From Burkholderia stabilis (GTDB lineage: Bacteria > Pseudomonadota > Gammaproteobacteria > Burkholderiales > Burkholderiaceae), in assembly GCF_001742165.1 (NCBI RefSeq), contig NZ_CP016443.1, forward strand, positions 2,728,001-2,792,000: a stretch of DNA of 64,000 nt, in the 5' to 3' direction. The position numbers and the translations under genes are program-made. Below are positions 27,237 through 35,828 of this stretch, one piece after another. Under the pieces are notes generated by a model. It did not search any database. It was given only the letters and a program-made list of their open reading frames with translations, and was not told the DNA's origin. The stretch's first letter is position 1, and each line of letters starts with the position of its first letter.

Positions 27237-28151
27237 TTATTCCTTGTCCGTCGTGCGGCCGGGAGGTGGCTCGTTCGCCGCCTGTCCGACCATCCAGTCG
27301 CGCATCACGGCGATCGCATCGTCGTCGCGGCGCTCGGCCGGATACACGAGATAGAACCCCACCGACAGCGGAAACGCGAAATCGAACGGCTTGCACAGCC
27401 GGCCTGCCGCGATATCGCGTTCGACCAACGGATCGGTCGCGAGCGCGATGCCCTGGCCGGCGACGGCCGCATCGATCGCGAGCGACGTCTGGTTGAAGCG
27501 CAGCCCCTTGTGCGGATCGACGTCGACCGGCTCGGGCATCGCATCGAGAAACGCGGGCCACAGGTCGTGCGCATCGTGCAGCAGCACGTGGCCGGCAAGC
27601 GCGCGCGGCGACGCGGGCGCGGCCAGCAGCGCGGGGCTGCACACGGCGCACACGTCGAGCGGGAACAGTGCGTGCGCGGCGAGATGCTTGCCGAACGGCG
27701 GCTTGCCGTAGCGGATCGCGAGATCGACTCCGTCGTGGCGGAACGTCGCGAGCTGCTGGTCGGCGATCACGCGCACGTCGTAGTCGGGATGCGCGTCGGT
27801 GAACAGCGCGAGCCTCGGGATCAGCCACTTCGACGCGAACGAAGGCGTCGTGCTGATCGTCAGCGCCGCGCGCCGTTTCACGAGCTTGTCGGTGGCGTCG
27901 GCGATCGCGTGCAGCGCGCGCTGCACGTCGGAGAAATACGCGGCGCCGTCGTGCGTCAGCGCCAGGCCGCGCGGCAGGCGCTCGAACAGCTTCAGCCCGA
28001 GCACGTCCTCGAGGTGGCGCACCTGCTGCGCGACGGCGCCCTGGGTTACGCCGATCTCGTCGGCCGCGGCGCGGAAATTGAGGTGCCGCGCGGAGACTTC
28101 GAACGCGCGAAGCGCATTCAGCGGCGGCAGGCGGGAGGGGCGGGGCGGCAT
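27237..28151 (-). CDS. LysR-family transcriptional regulator, GcvA-like
   Basis: 304 residues. Helix-turn-helix at about 9-67 (LNALRAFEVSARHLNFRAA, then VTQGAVAQQVRHLEDVLG) and a GcvA-type effector domain (LTISTTPSFASKWLIPRL, DLAIRYGKPPFG, GQGIALATDPLVE). The TQGAVAQQVR recognition helix is characteristic of the GcvA/AmpR branch. It is divergent from an SDR gene across 134 bases, so that SDR is the likely target, and is followed by two small unknown genes. Confidence 0.9.
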   Translation of the reverse strand: MPPRPSRLPPLNALRAFEVSARHLNFRAAADEIGVTQGAVAQQVRHLEDVLGLKLFERLPRGLALTHDGAAYFSDVQRALHAIADATDKLVKRRAALTISTTPSFASKWLIPRLALFTDAHPDYDVRVIADQQLATFRHDGVDLAIRYGKPPFGKHLAAHALFPLDVCAVCSPALLAAPASPRALAGHVLLHDAHDLWPAFLDAMPEPVDVDPHKGLRFNQTSLAIDAAVAGQGIALATDPLVERDIAAGRLCKPFDFAFPLSVGFYLVYPAERRDDDAIAVMRDWMVGQAANEPPPGRTTDKE

Positions 28152-28285
28152 CGTAAGGCTGTAGAAAAACTATCGGCTAGAGGCAGAAATACTGGTTCGA
28201 CAGTCGCGGGTGATGCGCCTACATTACCACCATGGCGCGCCGAATGGCGGCTGCGCGGCGGCAGGATTCGAACGAGGAGCAGATC

Positions 28286-28990
28286 GTGACTGTAGAAAAA
28301 GTGGCGTTGATCACGGCGGCAGGCAAGGGCATGGGCGCGGCGATCGCGCGCGAACTGGCGGCGACGGGCTACCGTGTCGCGCTGATGTCGCCGTCGGGCA
28401 GCGCGGTGGCGCTGGGCGAGGAACTCGGCGGGTTCGGCATCCAGGGCTCGGTGACGGAAGAAGCCGATATCGACCGGCTCGTGCAGGAGACGCTTGCGCG
28501 TTACGGGCGCATCGACGCGGTGGTGAACAACACCGGGCATCCGCCGAAGGGCGAGCTGCTGTCGATCACCGATGAAAACTGGCACGCGGGGCTCGACCTG
28601 ATCCTGCTGAACGTCGTGCGCGTGATGCGCCGCGTGACGCCGGTCTTCCAGAAGCAGGGCGGCGGCGCGGTGGTCAACATCTCGAGCTTCGCGGCCGATG
28701 CGCCCGAGCAGCCGATGCCGGTGTCGTCGACGTTGCGCGCGGCGTTGAGCGCATGGACGCGCCTGTACGCGGAACGCTATGCGGCCGAGAACATCCGGAT
28801 GAACGCGGTGCTGCCGGGCTTCATCGACAGCTGGCCGGAAACGCCGGAGATCGTCGCGCGTATTCCGGCCGGCCGTTTCGGCAAGACGGGCGAGATTGCG
28901 AAGACGGTGGCGTTCCTGTTGTCGGACGGCGCGGGCTACATCACCGGGCAGAACATTCGCGTCGACGGCGCGATCGTCAAGGCACTTTGA
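28286..28990 (+). CDS. Short-chain dehydrogenase/reductase family protein with altered catalytic residues
   Basis: 234 residues from GTG 28286, preceded by GAGGAG at 28274-28279; an ATG 54 bases upstream lacks such a site. Rossmann fold: ITAAGKGMGAAIA (the family TGxxxGxG with Ala for the first Gly), NNTGHPP for the usual NNAG, INI-SS at 132-134. The expected YxxxK pair is S147 and R151 in VSSTLRAALSAW, so the classical catalytic Tyr and Lys are both missing. It may be a non-catalytic or unusual SDR. Divergent from a LysR gene. Confidence 0.8.
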   Translation: MTVEKVALITAAGKGMGAAIARELAATGYRVALMSPSGSAVALGEELGGFGIQGSVTEEADIDRLVQETLARYGRIDAVVNNTGHPPKGELLSITDENWHAGLDLILLNVVRVMRRVTPVFQKQGGGAVVNISSFAADAPEQPMPVSSTLRAALSAWTRLYAERYAAENIRMNAVLPGFIDSWPETPEIVARIPAGRFGKTGEIAKTVAFLLSDGAGYITGQNIRVDGAIVKAL

Positions 28991-29351
28991 GCGTCGCGAC
29001 GGAGCCGCCTGCCTGCTGCAAAGCGGTACGAATCAGAGCCAGTGAGCGGTAAAGGGGCTGAGTGCAAGTGTTCGCGTGGACCCTTGCGCTCAGACCTCGG
29101 CGATAAAGAATAGAGACCTTCCCAGCCGTATCGGCGTTTCGGTGGCTACGCCGCAGGATGAATGAGTGGAGAACAACCGGCCCGTTGTGAACACAACGGG
29201 CCGGTCCATTTATGCAGCCGTTCGAATTTGCTCGATGTCGGCCGCTGGTCTCCTGAGCGATTCGCCGAATCCTCGGCGGCCCGAACCGTCGCCGCGCTTC
29301 GGCATGAAACTGCGACCGTCGGGCTATCTTTCGGTTTCTTCGGCGACGGCG
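28991..29351. other. Intergenic region between convergent genes
   Basis: 361 bases between the convergent SDR and flavoprotein genes. It contains the strong hairpin at 29176-29205. Otherwise no gene, repeat or RNA recognised. Confidence 0.5.
29176..29205. terminator. Strong hairpin, possible bidirectional terminator
   Basis: ACCGGCCCGTTGTG and CACAACGGGCCGGT form a perfect 14-bp stem around AA (effective loop slightly larger). Located between convergent genes. It lacks a clear T-run, with only CCATTTATG following, so termination is likely but not certain. Confidence 0.5.
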
Positions 29352-29915
29352 TTACGCGTCAATCCAGCGCAGCGCGGCCTTCGCGACACGCTCGCCGAGC
29401 AATTCGGCCGTTAGCCGGTCGCTTTCCAGGATGGTGTCGCCGCCCTGATCGGCGTTGGCCTGCGCCATCGAGCCCAGGAACGAGCCCAGCCGGTTGATGT
29501 CGTCGACCGACCCCGTGCTGCTGTTGTTTCCGGGCATGAGCCCGAGACTGATCCACATCATGTGATGCTGCGCCGCGAAGAGCGCAAGCTGCTGCAGCGT
29601 CGCGAGCTTGTCGCCGCTTTGCGACGCAGAGACCGTGAAGCCGGCCGCGAGCTTGTCGCGCCACTTGCCCCATTGCTTGGTCGACGCGTCCATGAAGGTC
29701 TTGAACTGCGCGGATACGCTGCCCACGTAAGTCGGTGAGCCGAAGATCATCGCGTCGGCGTCGTTCGCGAGGTACGACCAATGCTGATCGATGGCGTCGA
29801 CCGGGATCAGCTTGACGACAGCACCCTCGATTTTCTCGGCGCCGCGAGCGACGGCTTCGGCGATAACGGACGTGTGGCCATAACCACTGTGGAAAACGAC
29901 TGCGACATTGACCAT
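29352..29915 (-). CDS. Flavodoxin-fold NAD(P)H-dependent oxidoreductase (WrbA/FMN reductase-like)
   Basis: 187 residues from ATG 29915 with AAGGAG upstream; the longer upstream frame is not needed. Flavodoxin fold: VNVAVVFHSGYGHTSVIAEA (phosphate-binding loop after strand 1), MIFGSPTYVGSVSAQFKTFM (flavin loop), and LAAGFTVSASQSGDK. This is the pattern of WrbA-like quinone reductases and NADPH-dependent FMN reductases. Likely reduces quinones or provides reduced flavin in the cytoplasm. Single gene, with a 523-base gap before the divergent hydrolase gene. Confidence 0.82.
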   Translation of the reverse strand: MVNVAVVFHSGYGHTSVIAEAVARGAEKIEGAVVKLIPVDAIDQHWSYLANDADAMIFGSPTYVGSVSAQFKTFMDASTKQWGKWRDKLAAGFTVSASQSGDKLATLQQLALFAAQHHMMWISLGLMPGNNSSTGSVDDINRLGSFLGSMAQANADQGGDTILESDRLTAELLGERVAKAALRWIDA

Positions 29916-30438
29916 GGAAAACTCCTTGCGGGGTTGAAGAAACGATGAATGTGTTACTGAACACGTAACAGATATTGGCAAGCTGGTTGCCGTGTGTGAA
30001 GTGCCCGCCTATGTCGACTTCCGGTGCCCGAAGCATCGGGTGTCCGGAAGGTATCCGTCCGCTTCCTGCGAGAGTCCGAAGGCAGAGCCGTGCTGGTGAA
30101 GGATCGGTGCCAATGCCGCAACGTCACGCAAGCGCGTGGTCATCCGGCTCGAATCGCGGCGGCGAAACCTTTCTGACTGTTACAGGCGGCTGGCTGGACG
30201 AGAAAGACGCCCCGTCGTGATCCGGTTTGTCCGATGGCGCGATCGTCGGGGCGCCTCGGTCGGCCCGCAGCGGCTACAGGCAACGGCTACAAACGCGTAC
30301 AAACCAGACAAATCCGGGATACATCAGACCTTTCAAATGGGCGACGCCGCGTGACGAGGGCGCGCCGGATTGAAAGCGAAGGCGCGATCGAGCGCGCGGC
30401 ATGTTCACTTTCCACTTCACGAAAGGAGATGCCGAACG
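29916..30438. other. Intergenic region between flavoprotein and epoxide hydrolase genes
   Basis: 523 bases between divergently transcribed genes, so both promoters should be here. Short open frames are present but none has a ribosome binding site with a recognisable product. No repeat or RNA signature seen. Confidence 0.45.
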
Positions 30439-31716
30439 ATGTCTTCCACACCGTTTTCCCCGATGCGTCGCCACCTGCTGGCCACTTCCGTGGCCGCCGG
30501 GGTATCGGCGATGCTGCCCACCGCGCTCCATGCCGCAACCGGCGGCAGCGGCATACGCCCGTTCACCGCGCACATTCCCGACGAAGCGCTGGCCGACCTG
30601 CGCCGCCGCATTGCCGCGACGCGCTGGCCGGGCCGCGAGACCGTCGCCGACGAATCGCAGGGCGTGCGGCTCGCGCGCATGCAGGCGCTGCTGCGCTACT
30701 GGGGCACCGACTACGACTGGCGCAAGGGCGAGGCGCGCCTGAACGGGTTCCCGATGTTCATCACCGAAATCGACGGGCTCGACATTCATTTCATCCACGT
30801 GCGCTCGCGGCACGAGAACGCGATGCCGATGATCATGACGCACGGCTGGCCTGGTTCGATCTTCGAATTGCTGAAGGCGATCGGCCCGCTGACCGACCCG
30901 ACCGCGCACGGCGCGAGCGCCGACGACGCGTTCCATGTCGTCGTGCCGTCGCTGCCGGGTTTCGGTTTTTCGGGCCGGCCGACGCAGACGGGCTGGGGCT
31001 CCGACCACATCGCGCGTGCCTGGGGCGAACTGATGGCGCGGCTCGGCTATACGCGTTTCGTGTCGCAGGGCGGCGACTGCGGCTCGGTGATCTCGCACCG
31101 GATGGCGATGCAGCGCGTGCAGGGTCTGGCCGGGATTCACGTGAACATGCCGGCGACGGTGCCGCCGGACATCGCCGCGCTGCTCGCGACCGATTCACCC
31201 GCGCCGGCTTCGCTGTCGCCGAAGGAGAAGGCCGCGTACGAGAAGCTCGCGACGTTCTATCGCGACAACTGCGGCTACTCGGCGATGATGGTGACGCGCC
31301 CGCAGACGGTCGGTTATGCGCTCGCCGATTCGCCGTCAGGGCAGGCCGCATGGATGTACGACAAGATCTCGCAATGGACGTACAGCGGCGGCGTGCCCGA
31401 ACGCTCGATTCCGCGCGACGAGATTCTCGACGATATTTCGCTGTACTGGCTGACGAACACCGCGACGTCCGCCGCGCAGATCTACTGGGAGGATCACTCG
31501 AACAACTTCAACGCGGTGGACATCTCGCTGCCGGCCGCGATCACGGTGTTCCCGGGCGAGATCTACCAGGCGCCGCGCAGCTGGGCCGAGCGCAGTTATC
31601 ACAACCTGATCTACTTCAACGAAGTCGACAAGGGCGGGCATTTCGCGGCGTGGGAGGAGCCGGAACTGTTTGCTCGCGAAGTGCGTGCCGGGTTCCGGCC
31701 GTTGCGTCGCGTGTAA
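30439..31716 (+). CDS. Exported epoxide hydrolase (EHN-domain alpha/beta hydrolase)
   Basis: 425 residues from ATG 30439, ten bases after AAGGAG. The N-terminus (MRRHLLATSVAAGVS, cleavage near LHAAT) resembles a twin-arginine or Sec signal. Then an epoxide-hydrolase N-terminal domain (about 38-125; IRPFTAHIPDEALADLRRRI, TRWPG) and the hydrolase core with HGWPGS (135-140), nucleophile D213 in GGDCGS, and terminal His in KGGHFAAWEEPE. Such enzymes hydrate epoxides to diols. Aspartate as nucleophile supports epoxide hydrolase rather than esterase. Substrate unknown; stands alone. Confidence 0.87.
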   Translation: MSSTPFSPMRRHLLATSVAAGVSAMLPTALHAATGGSGIRPFTAHIPDEALADLRRRIAATRWPGRETVADESQGVRLARMQALLRYWGTDYDWRKGEARLNGFPMFITEIDGLDIHFIHVRSRHENAMPMIMTHGWPGSIFELLKAIGPLTDPTAHGASADDAFHVVVPSLPGFGFSGRPTQTGWGSDHIARAWGELMARLGYTRFVSQGGDCGSVISHRMAMQRVQGLAGIHVNMPATVPPDIAALLATDSPAPASLSPKEKAAYEKLATFYRDNCGYSAMMVTRPQTVGYALADSPSGQAAWMYDKISQWTYSGGVPERSIPRDEILDDISLYWLTNTATSAAQIYWEDHSNNFNAVDISLPAAITVFPGEIYQAPRSWAERSYHNLIYFNEVDKGGHFAAWEEPELFAREVRAGFRPLRRV

Positions 31717-31802
31717 GCGGGGTTTGAGCGGTGGGCGCGGGCTGGCTGACTACCGCCCGCGTTCACTTCGTCATGATGCGTTCCGCGCGATCCGGCCGGC
31801 CG

Positions 31803-32144
31803 TCACGACCGATTGAGCGTGCGCAGGCTCTCGACAGCGTCGTCCGTCATCCATAGCAGCGTGTTGAGGTACGTGTCGATATGGACGACAAGCGCCTGGC
31901 GCGGGCCTTCCCGCCATGCCGCCGAGTGGTAGAACGCTGCCTGCTCCGTTTCCAGGGCATGGCGGTCGGTGTAGGCCCGCACGAGGCAATAGCTTTCTTC
32001 TTCGTGGTCCGAATGACCGTAGCACACGACATCCATGCCGCTGGCACGAATCATCGGAACGGCAAGCTCGTGCATGGCCGCATGAAAGGCGTGCAACGTT
32101 CCCGGCTTCAGGCGGTAGGTGCGGATTTCCAGCAACCGATTCAT
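31803..32144 (-). CDS. NIPSNAP family protein
   Basis: 113 residues from ATG 32144 with AAGGAG at proper spacing. A ferredoxin-like alpha+beta fold of the NIPSNAP family: LLEIRTYRLKPGTLHAFHA, then GHSDHEEESYCLVRAYTD and EQAAFYHSAAWREGPRQ. Members are small dimeric proteins, sometimes monooxygenase-like, with no firm role. It lies 261 bases after the MocR gene on the same strand and may be its own transcription unit. Confidence 0.78.
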   Translation of the reverse strand: MNRLLEIRTYRLKPGTLHAFHAAMHELAVPMIRASGMDVVCYGHSDHEEESYCLVRAYTDRHALETEQAAFYHSAAWREGPRQALVVHIDTYLNTLLWMTDDAVESLRTLNRS

Positions 32145-32379
32145 GTTTCGTCTCCTTGGCTTGCCGCATCGGCGGAATCGAACCTGGTCGATCGTAGCGG
32201 CTGCCCTGTCGGCAGTCTCGGGCGAGCATAGCAGGAACGCATGCCGGAGAACGGCGAAGCCCGGGATGGGCGGCCGTTGGCGGGGCGTTGGCGGCTTTTC
32301 CGTCGTCGATCGTCGAATGTCTTGTCGGCGGCGGCCGTCGATGCGTCTGACGGCTCGCACCCGTTCGCATTCGACACGG

Positions 32380-32430
32380 GCAGGCGTTGCGTGCGGTTCG
32401 CGGGGCTACGCAACCGCACGCAACGCCTGC
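32380..32430. terminator. 19-bp perfect inverted repeat at the 3' end of the MocR gene
   Basis: Left arm GCAGGCGTTGCGTGCGGTT (32380-32398) and its perfect complement (32412-32430) flank a 13-base loop. The right arm codes for the last residues of the MocR gene, whose stop is in the loop. A strong hairpin would form in its mRNA, without a T-run; it may stabilise the 3' end or assist termination. Confidence 0.45.
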
Positions 32431-33791
32431 GCGAACCGCTTGTCCGCCAGATACGCGACATTGAACCGGCAAAACGCGGAAGGACGATCGGCCTGCGGCG
32501 AGAACACCGCGCCCGGCGCGAGAATCACGCCGCGCTCCAGCATCGCCTGCGCGAGCTGCATCGAGTCGGGCCAGCCGGGCAGCGCGGCCCACAGATACAG
32601 GCTTTGCTCGCACGGCCGGTAGACCTGCGCGCCGAGCCGGTCGAGCGCGTCGAGTGCGGTGGCGGTCGCGCGCCGCAGCTTCTCCTGAAGATGATTCGTA
32701 TGCCGGAGAAAGTGGCCGTCGCTGACGATCGCGTCGAGCGTACGCTCGCAATATTCGGAGCTGCTGACGTGGGTCAGCATCTTCACGTCGGCGAGATCGC
32801 TCGCGAGCGCCGCGTTGCAGGCGAGGAAGCCGACGCGCAGCGCGGCCGACACCGATTTCGAGAAGCTGCCGATATAGATCGTGCGGCGCAGCTGGTCGAG
32901 CGTCGAGATGCGCGTGAGCGAACGCGGCCGCAGGTCGGCCAGCGCATCGTCCTCGACGATGATGAGATCGTGCGCGTCGGCGAGCTGCAGGATGCGGTGC
33001 GCCTTGGCCGCGCTCGTATCGGTCGCGGTCGGGTTGTGGCCGACCGATTGCGTGAAGAACAGTTTCGGCCGGTAGGCGGCGATGTGCTCGGCCAGCTTCG
33101 CGACGTCGGGGCCGTCGATCTCGCGCGGCACGCCGACGATGTTCGCGCCGCTCAGCTTCAGCTTGCCGAACAGCGGGTAGTAGCCGGGATCGTCGACGAG
33201 CACGGTGTCGCCGGGGCGCACGAAGTAGCGCAGCACGAGATCCATCGCCTGGTTCGCGCCGTGCGTGAGCACGATCTGTGCGGGCGGCGCCTCGATCTCG
33301 TAACCGGCGAGCTTCTGCTGCAGCGACTGGCGCAGCGGCAGGTAGCCGAAGCGGCTGCCGTAACGGAACAGCGATGCGGCGCTCGTGCGCATGATGCGCT
33401 GCTGGTACTGGTTCAGCCGCGTTTCCTCGAGCCACTCGATCGGCGGAAAACCTTCGCCGAGGTTGAGCACGTCGGGCTTCACGTGCAGCTGCTCGCGCAT
33501 CAGCCACACGATGTCCATCGCGCGGTCGAGCGAGCTCGGTTCGTCGATGTCGGGCGCGGCCGCCGCGCGCCGCGTAACGAAGAACCCCGAGCCGCGGCGC
33601 GGCTCGATCAGGCCGTCGGCCGCGAGCATCTCGAACGCGCTGATCACGGTGTTCTTCGAGCAACCGGACGCCTCAGCGTATTCCCTGATGGAAGGCAGCT
33701 TCGCGCCGGCCGGCAACACGCCTTCCTCGATCTGTCTGGCGAGATTGTCCGCCATGGCGCCAGACAGGCTGGCTTTTGCACGCTGCTTCAT
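32406..33791 (-). CDS. MocR/PdxR-type regulator (GntR DNA-binding domain fused to aminotransferase domain)
   Basis: 461 residues from ATG 33791. A GntR-type winged helix (about 5-72; [34 protein letters not shown]) is followed by a fold-type I aminotransferase domain (about 95-461) with [24 protein letters not shown] and PLP lysine in [15 protein letters not shown]. MocR proteins sense PLP-linked ligands and regulate divergent genes. It is divergent from the HMG-CoA reductase operon across 170 bases, so those genes are its probable targets. The ligand is not predictable. Confidence 0.9.
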   Translation of the reverse strand: MKQRAKASLSGAMADNLARQIEEGVLPAGAKLPSIREYAEASGCSKNTVISAFEMLAADGLIEPRRGSGFFVTRRAAAAPDIDEPSSLDRAMDIVWLMREQLHVKPDVLNLGEGFPPIEWLEETRLNQYQQRIMRTSAASLFRYGSRFGYLPLRQSLQQKLAGYEIEAPPAQIVLTHGANQAMDLVLRYFVRPGDTVLVDDPGYYPLFGKLKLSGANIVGVPREIDGPDVAKLAEHIAAYRPKLFFTQSVGHNPTATDTSAAKAHRILQLADAHDLIIVEDDALADLRPRSLTRISTLDQLRRTIYIGSFSKSVSAALRVGFLACNAALASDLADVKMLTHVSSSEYCERTLDAIVSDGHFLRHTNHLQEKLRRATATALDALDRLGAQVYRPCEQSLYLWAALPGWPDSMQLAQAMLERGVILAPGAVFSPQADRPSAFCRFNVAYLADKRFAQALRAVA

Positions 33792-33961
33792 CGCGATGTT
33801 CCGTCGGGCCGGCCCACTGTCATGGGTACGGATGGTTGAGTGTCTGCGCCGTCTGTACCTTTTCAATGGGTACAGCGTGTCTATTATTCGGCTATCCGCA
33901 GCCCGCCGCAAGCGTCGCCGGGCCACCCCGCCACCCCGCCACCCCGAAACAGAACGACATC

Positions 33962-35248
33962 ATGCCGATCGATTCCGCCTTGCCGAACTTCCGCTCGCTC
34001 ACGCCCGAGCAACGCCTGTCCCACCTGTCCCGTACCGTCGGGCTCGACGATGCCGAGCACGCGCTGCTCGCGAAGCCGGGCGCGCTGCCGCTCGAGACGG
34101 CGAACGGGATGATCGAGAACGTGATCGGCACGTTCGAGCTGCCGATGGCGGTGGCCGGCTACTTCCGGATCAACGGCCGCGACGTGATCGTGCCGATGGC
34201 CGTCGAGGAGCCGTCGATCGTGGCGGCCGCATCGTATATGGCGAAGCTGTCCCGCGCGACCGGCGGTTTTCGTACGTCGAGCAGCGGCCCGCTGATGCGC
34301 GCGCAGGTGCAGGTGATCGGCGTCGGCGATCCGTACGGCGCGCGGCTCGCGATCCTGCGGCACGCCGCCGAGCTGATCGAACTCGCGAACGGCCGCGACA
34401 AGGTGCTCGTCGGCCTGGGCGGCGGCTGCCGCGACATCGAGGTTCACGTGTTCCCCGACACGCCGCGCGGCGCGATGGTGGTGGCGCACCTGATCGTCGA
34501 CGTGCGCGACGCGATGGGCGCGAACACGGTCAACACGATGGCCGAAGCCGTCGCGACGCGCATCGAAGCGATCACCGGCGGGCAGGTACGGTTGCGGATA
34601 CTGTCCAACCTCGCGGATCTGCGCCTCGCGCGCGCAGAGGTACGGTACGCGGCCGACACGCTCTCGACCGACGACTATCCGGGCGAAGCGGTGATCGATC
34701 GCGTGATCGACGCCTACGCGTTCGCGGCGATCGACCCGTACCGCGCGGCGACACACAACAAGGGCATCATGAACGGCATCGATCCGGTCGTGGTCGCGAC
34801 CGGCAACGACTGGCGTGCGGTCGAGGCCGGCGCGCATGCGTATGCGAGCCGCAGCGGGCGCTATACGTCGCTGACGACCTGGGAGAAGGCCGCCAATGGC
34901 GACCTCGTCGGCACGATCGAGATGCCGATGCCGGTCGGGCTCGTCGGCGGCGCGACGAAGACGCATCCGCTCGCGCGTCTCGCGCTGAAGATCATGAACG
35001 TGACATCGGCGCAGGAACTCGGTGAAATTGCGGTCGCGGTCGGGCTTGCGCAGAATCTCGGTGCGCTGCGCGCGCTCGCGACCGAAGGCATCCAGCGCGG
35101 CCACATGGCGCTGCATGCACGCAATATCGCCGTCGCGGCAGGCGCGACCGGCGCGGACGTCGACCGCATCGCGCAGCAGATGGTCGAGGCGAAGGACGTG
35201 CGCGCCGATTTCGCGCTCGCGCTACTGGCCGGCAGCAGCGGCGGCTGA
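33962..35248 (+). CDS. mvaA: Class II (degradative) hydroxymethylglutaryl-CoA reductase
   Basis: 428 residues, the size of class II enzymes such as Pseudomonas mevalonii HMGR. Key motifs: [17 protein letters not shown], catalytic Glu in [20 protein letters not shown], catalytic Lys in [11 protein letters not shown], and general-acid His in [11 protein letters not shown]. In bacteria with this class the enzyme oxidises mevalonate to HMG-CoA for carbon use. No HMG-CoA lyase is visible nearby. The next two genes encode membrane proteins including a TctA-type permease, suggesting uptake of mevalonate or a related acid. Divergent MocR gene upstream. Burkholderia class II HMGRs have been studied biochemically, which supports the assignment. 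Confidence 0.93.
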   Translation: MPIDSALPNFRSLTPEQRLSHLSRTVGLDDAEHALLAKPGALPLETANGMIENVIGTFELPMAVAGYFRINGRDVIVPMAVEEPSIVAAASYMAKLSRATGGFRTSSSGPLMRAQVQVIGVGDPYGARLAILRHAAELIELANGRDKVLVGLGGGCRDIEVHVFPDTPRGAMVVAHLIVDVRDAMGANTVNTMAEAVATRIEAITGGQVRLRILSNLADLRLARAEVRYAADTLSTDDYPGEAVIDRVIDAYAFAAIDPYRAATHNKGIMNGIDPVVVATGNDWRAVEAGAHAYASRSGRYTSLTTWEKAANGDLVGTIEMPMPVGLVGGATKTHPLARLALKIMNVTSAQELGEIAVAVGLAQNLGALRALATEGIQRGHMALHARNIAVAAGATGADVDRIAQQMVEAKDVRADFALALLAGSSGG

Positions 35249-35330
35249 CGCGCGGCACGCGCGCCGTAAGCGGCGTGCGTGGCGTGCCGCGCCGGCACCG
35301 CCGGCGACATATCAATCAAGGAGGAGACAC

Positions 35331-35828
35331 ATGGAACAGACCGGTTCAAGCGCTGTCGCGCCGGTGCCGCATCACGTCCGGCCGTTCGCGGATGCCGATG
35401 CGCCGGCCGCGACGCTCGTCGAGGTGTGGGGCGACACGGTAGCCACGAAGCACCTGGCGTGGTCGGTGCTGCTGGGCATCTCGATCAGCCTCGGCGCATT
35501 CGAGATCGGCCGGCTCGCGCTCGCGTCGTTCGTGCACGACGCGGCGATCGCGCGCGCCTACGCGATGCTGATCGGCCTCGGCGGCTGCCTGCTGGCGGGT
35601 ACGATCTGCGCGATGCTGTTCAAGCCGAAACGCACGGTGATCGAACATGCGGCGGGCGGCCCCGAGCGCGACGCGGCGCTCCGGCAGCTTGCCGAGGCAT
35701 CGGGCGGGCTCGGGTCGCCGGCCGACCTGTCGCCCCGCGCGCGCGCCGAGATGGAGGAACTCGGCCTGCTCGACCTGTTCGCGTCGTACGACGCGTCGCC
35801 CGAGCGCGCACGCGCGGGAGGCCTCTGA
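35331..35828 (+). CDS. Small membrane protein between HMG-CoA reductase and TctA permease genes
   Basis: 165 residues, with AAGGAGGAG seven bases before the ATG. Two central membrane segments (about 40-66, LAWSVLLGISISLGAFEIG; and 78-98, AYAMLIGLGGCLLAGTICAM) separate a charged N-terminus and a C-terminal cytoplasmic tail of about 65 residues rich in Arg, Glu and Ala. It holds the genomic place of the small TctB subunit, but TctB usually has four helices, so it may be a divergent small subunit. The stop overlaps the permease start (ATGA). Confidence 0.6.
   Translation: MEQTGSSAVAPVPHHVRPFADADAPAATLVEVWGDTVATKHLAWSVLLGISISLGAFEIGRLALASFVHDAAIARAYAMLIGLGGCLLAGTICAMLFKPKRTVIEHAAGGPERDAALRQLAEASGGLGSPADLSPRARAEMEELGLLDLFASYDASPERARAGGL

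Noticed and set aside
31771..33663. 630-codon open frame overlapping the MocR and NIPSNAP genes on the same strand
   Set aside because: Low-complexity Arg/Ala composition; the real genes in the other frames have clear domains and ribosome binding sites.
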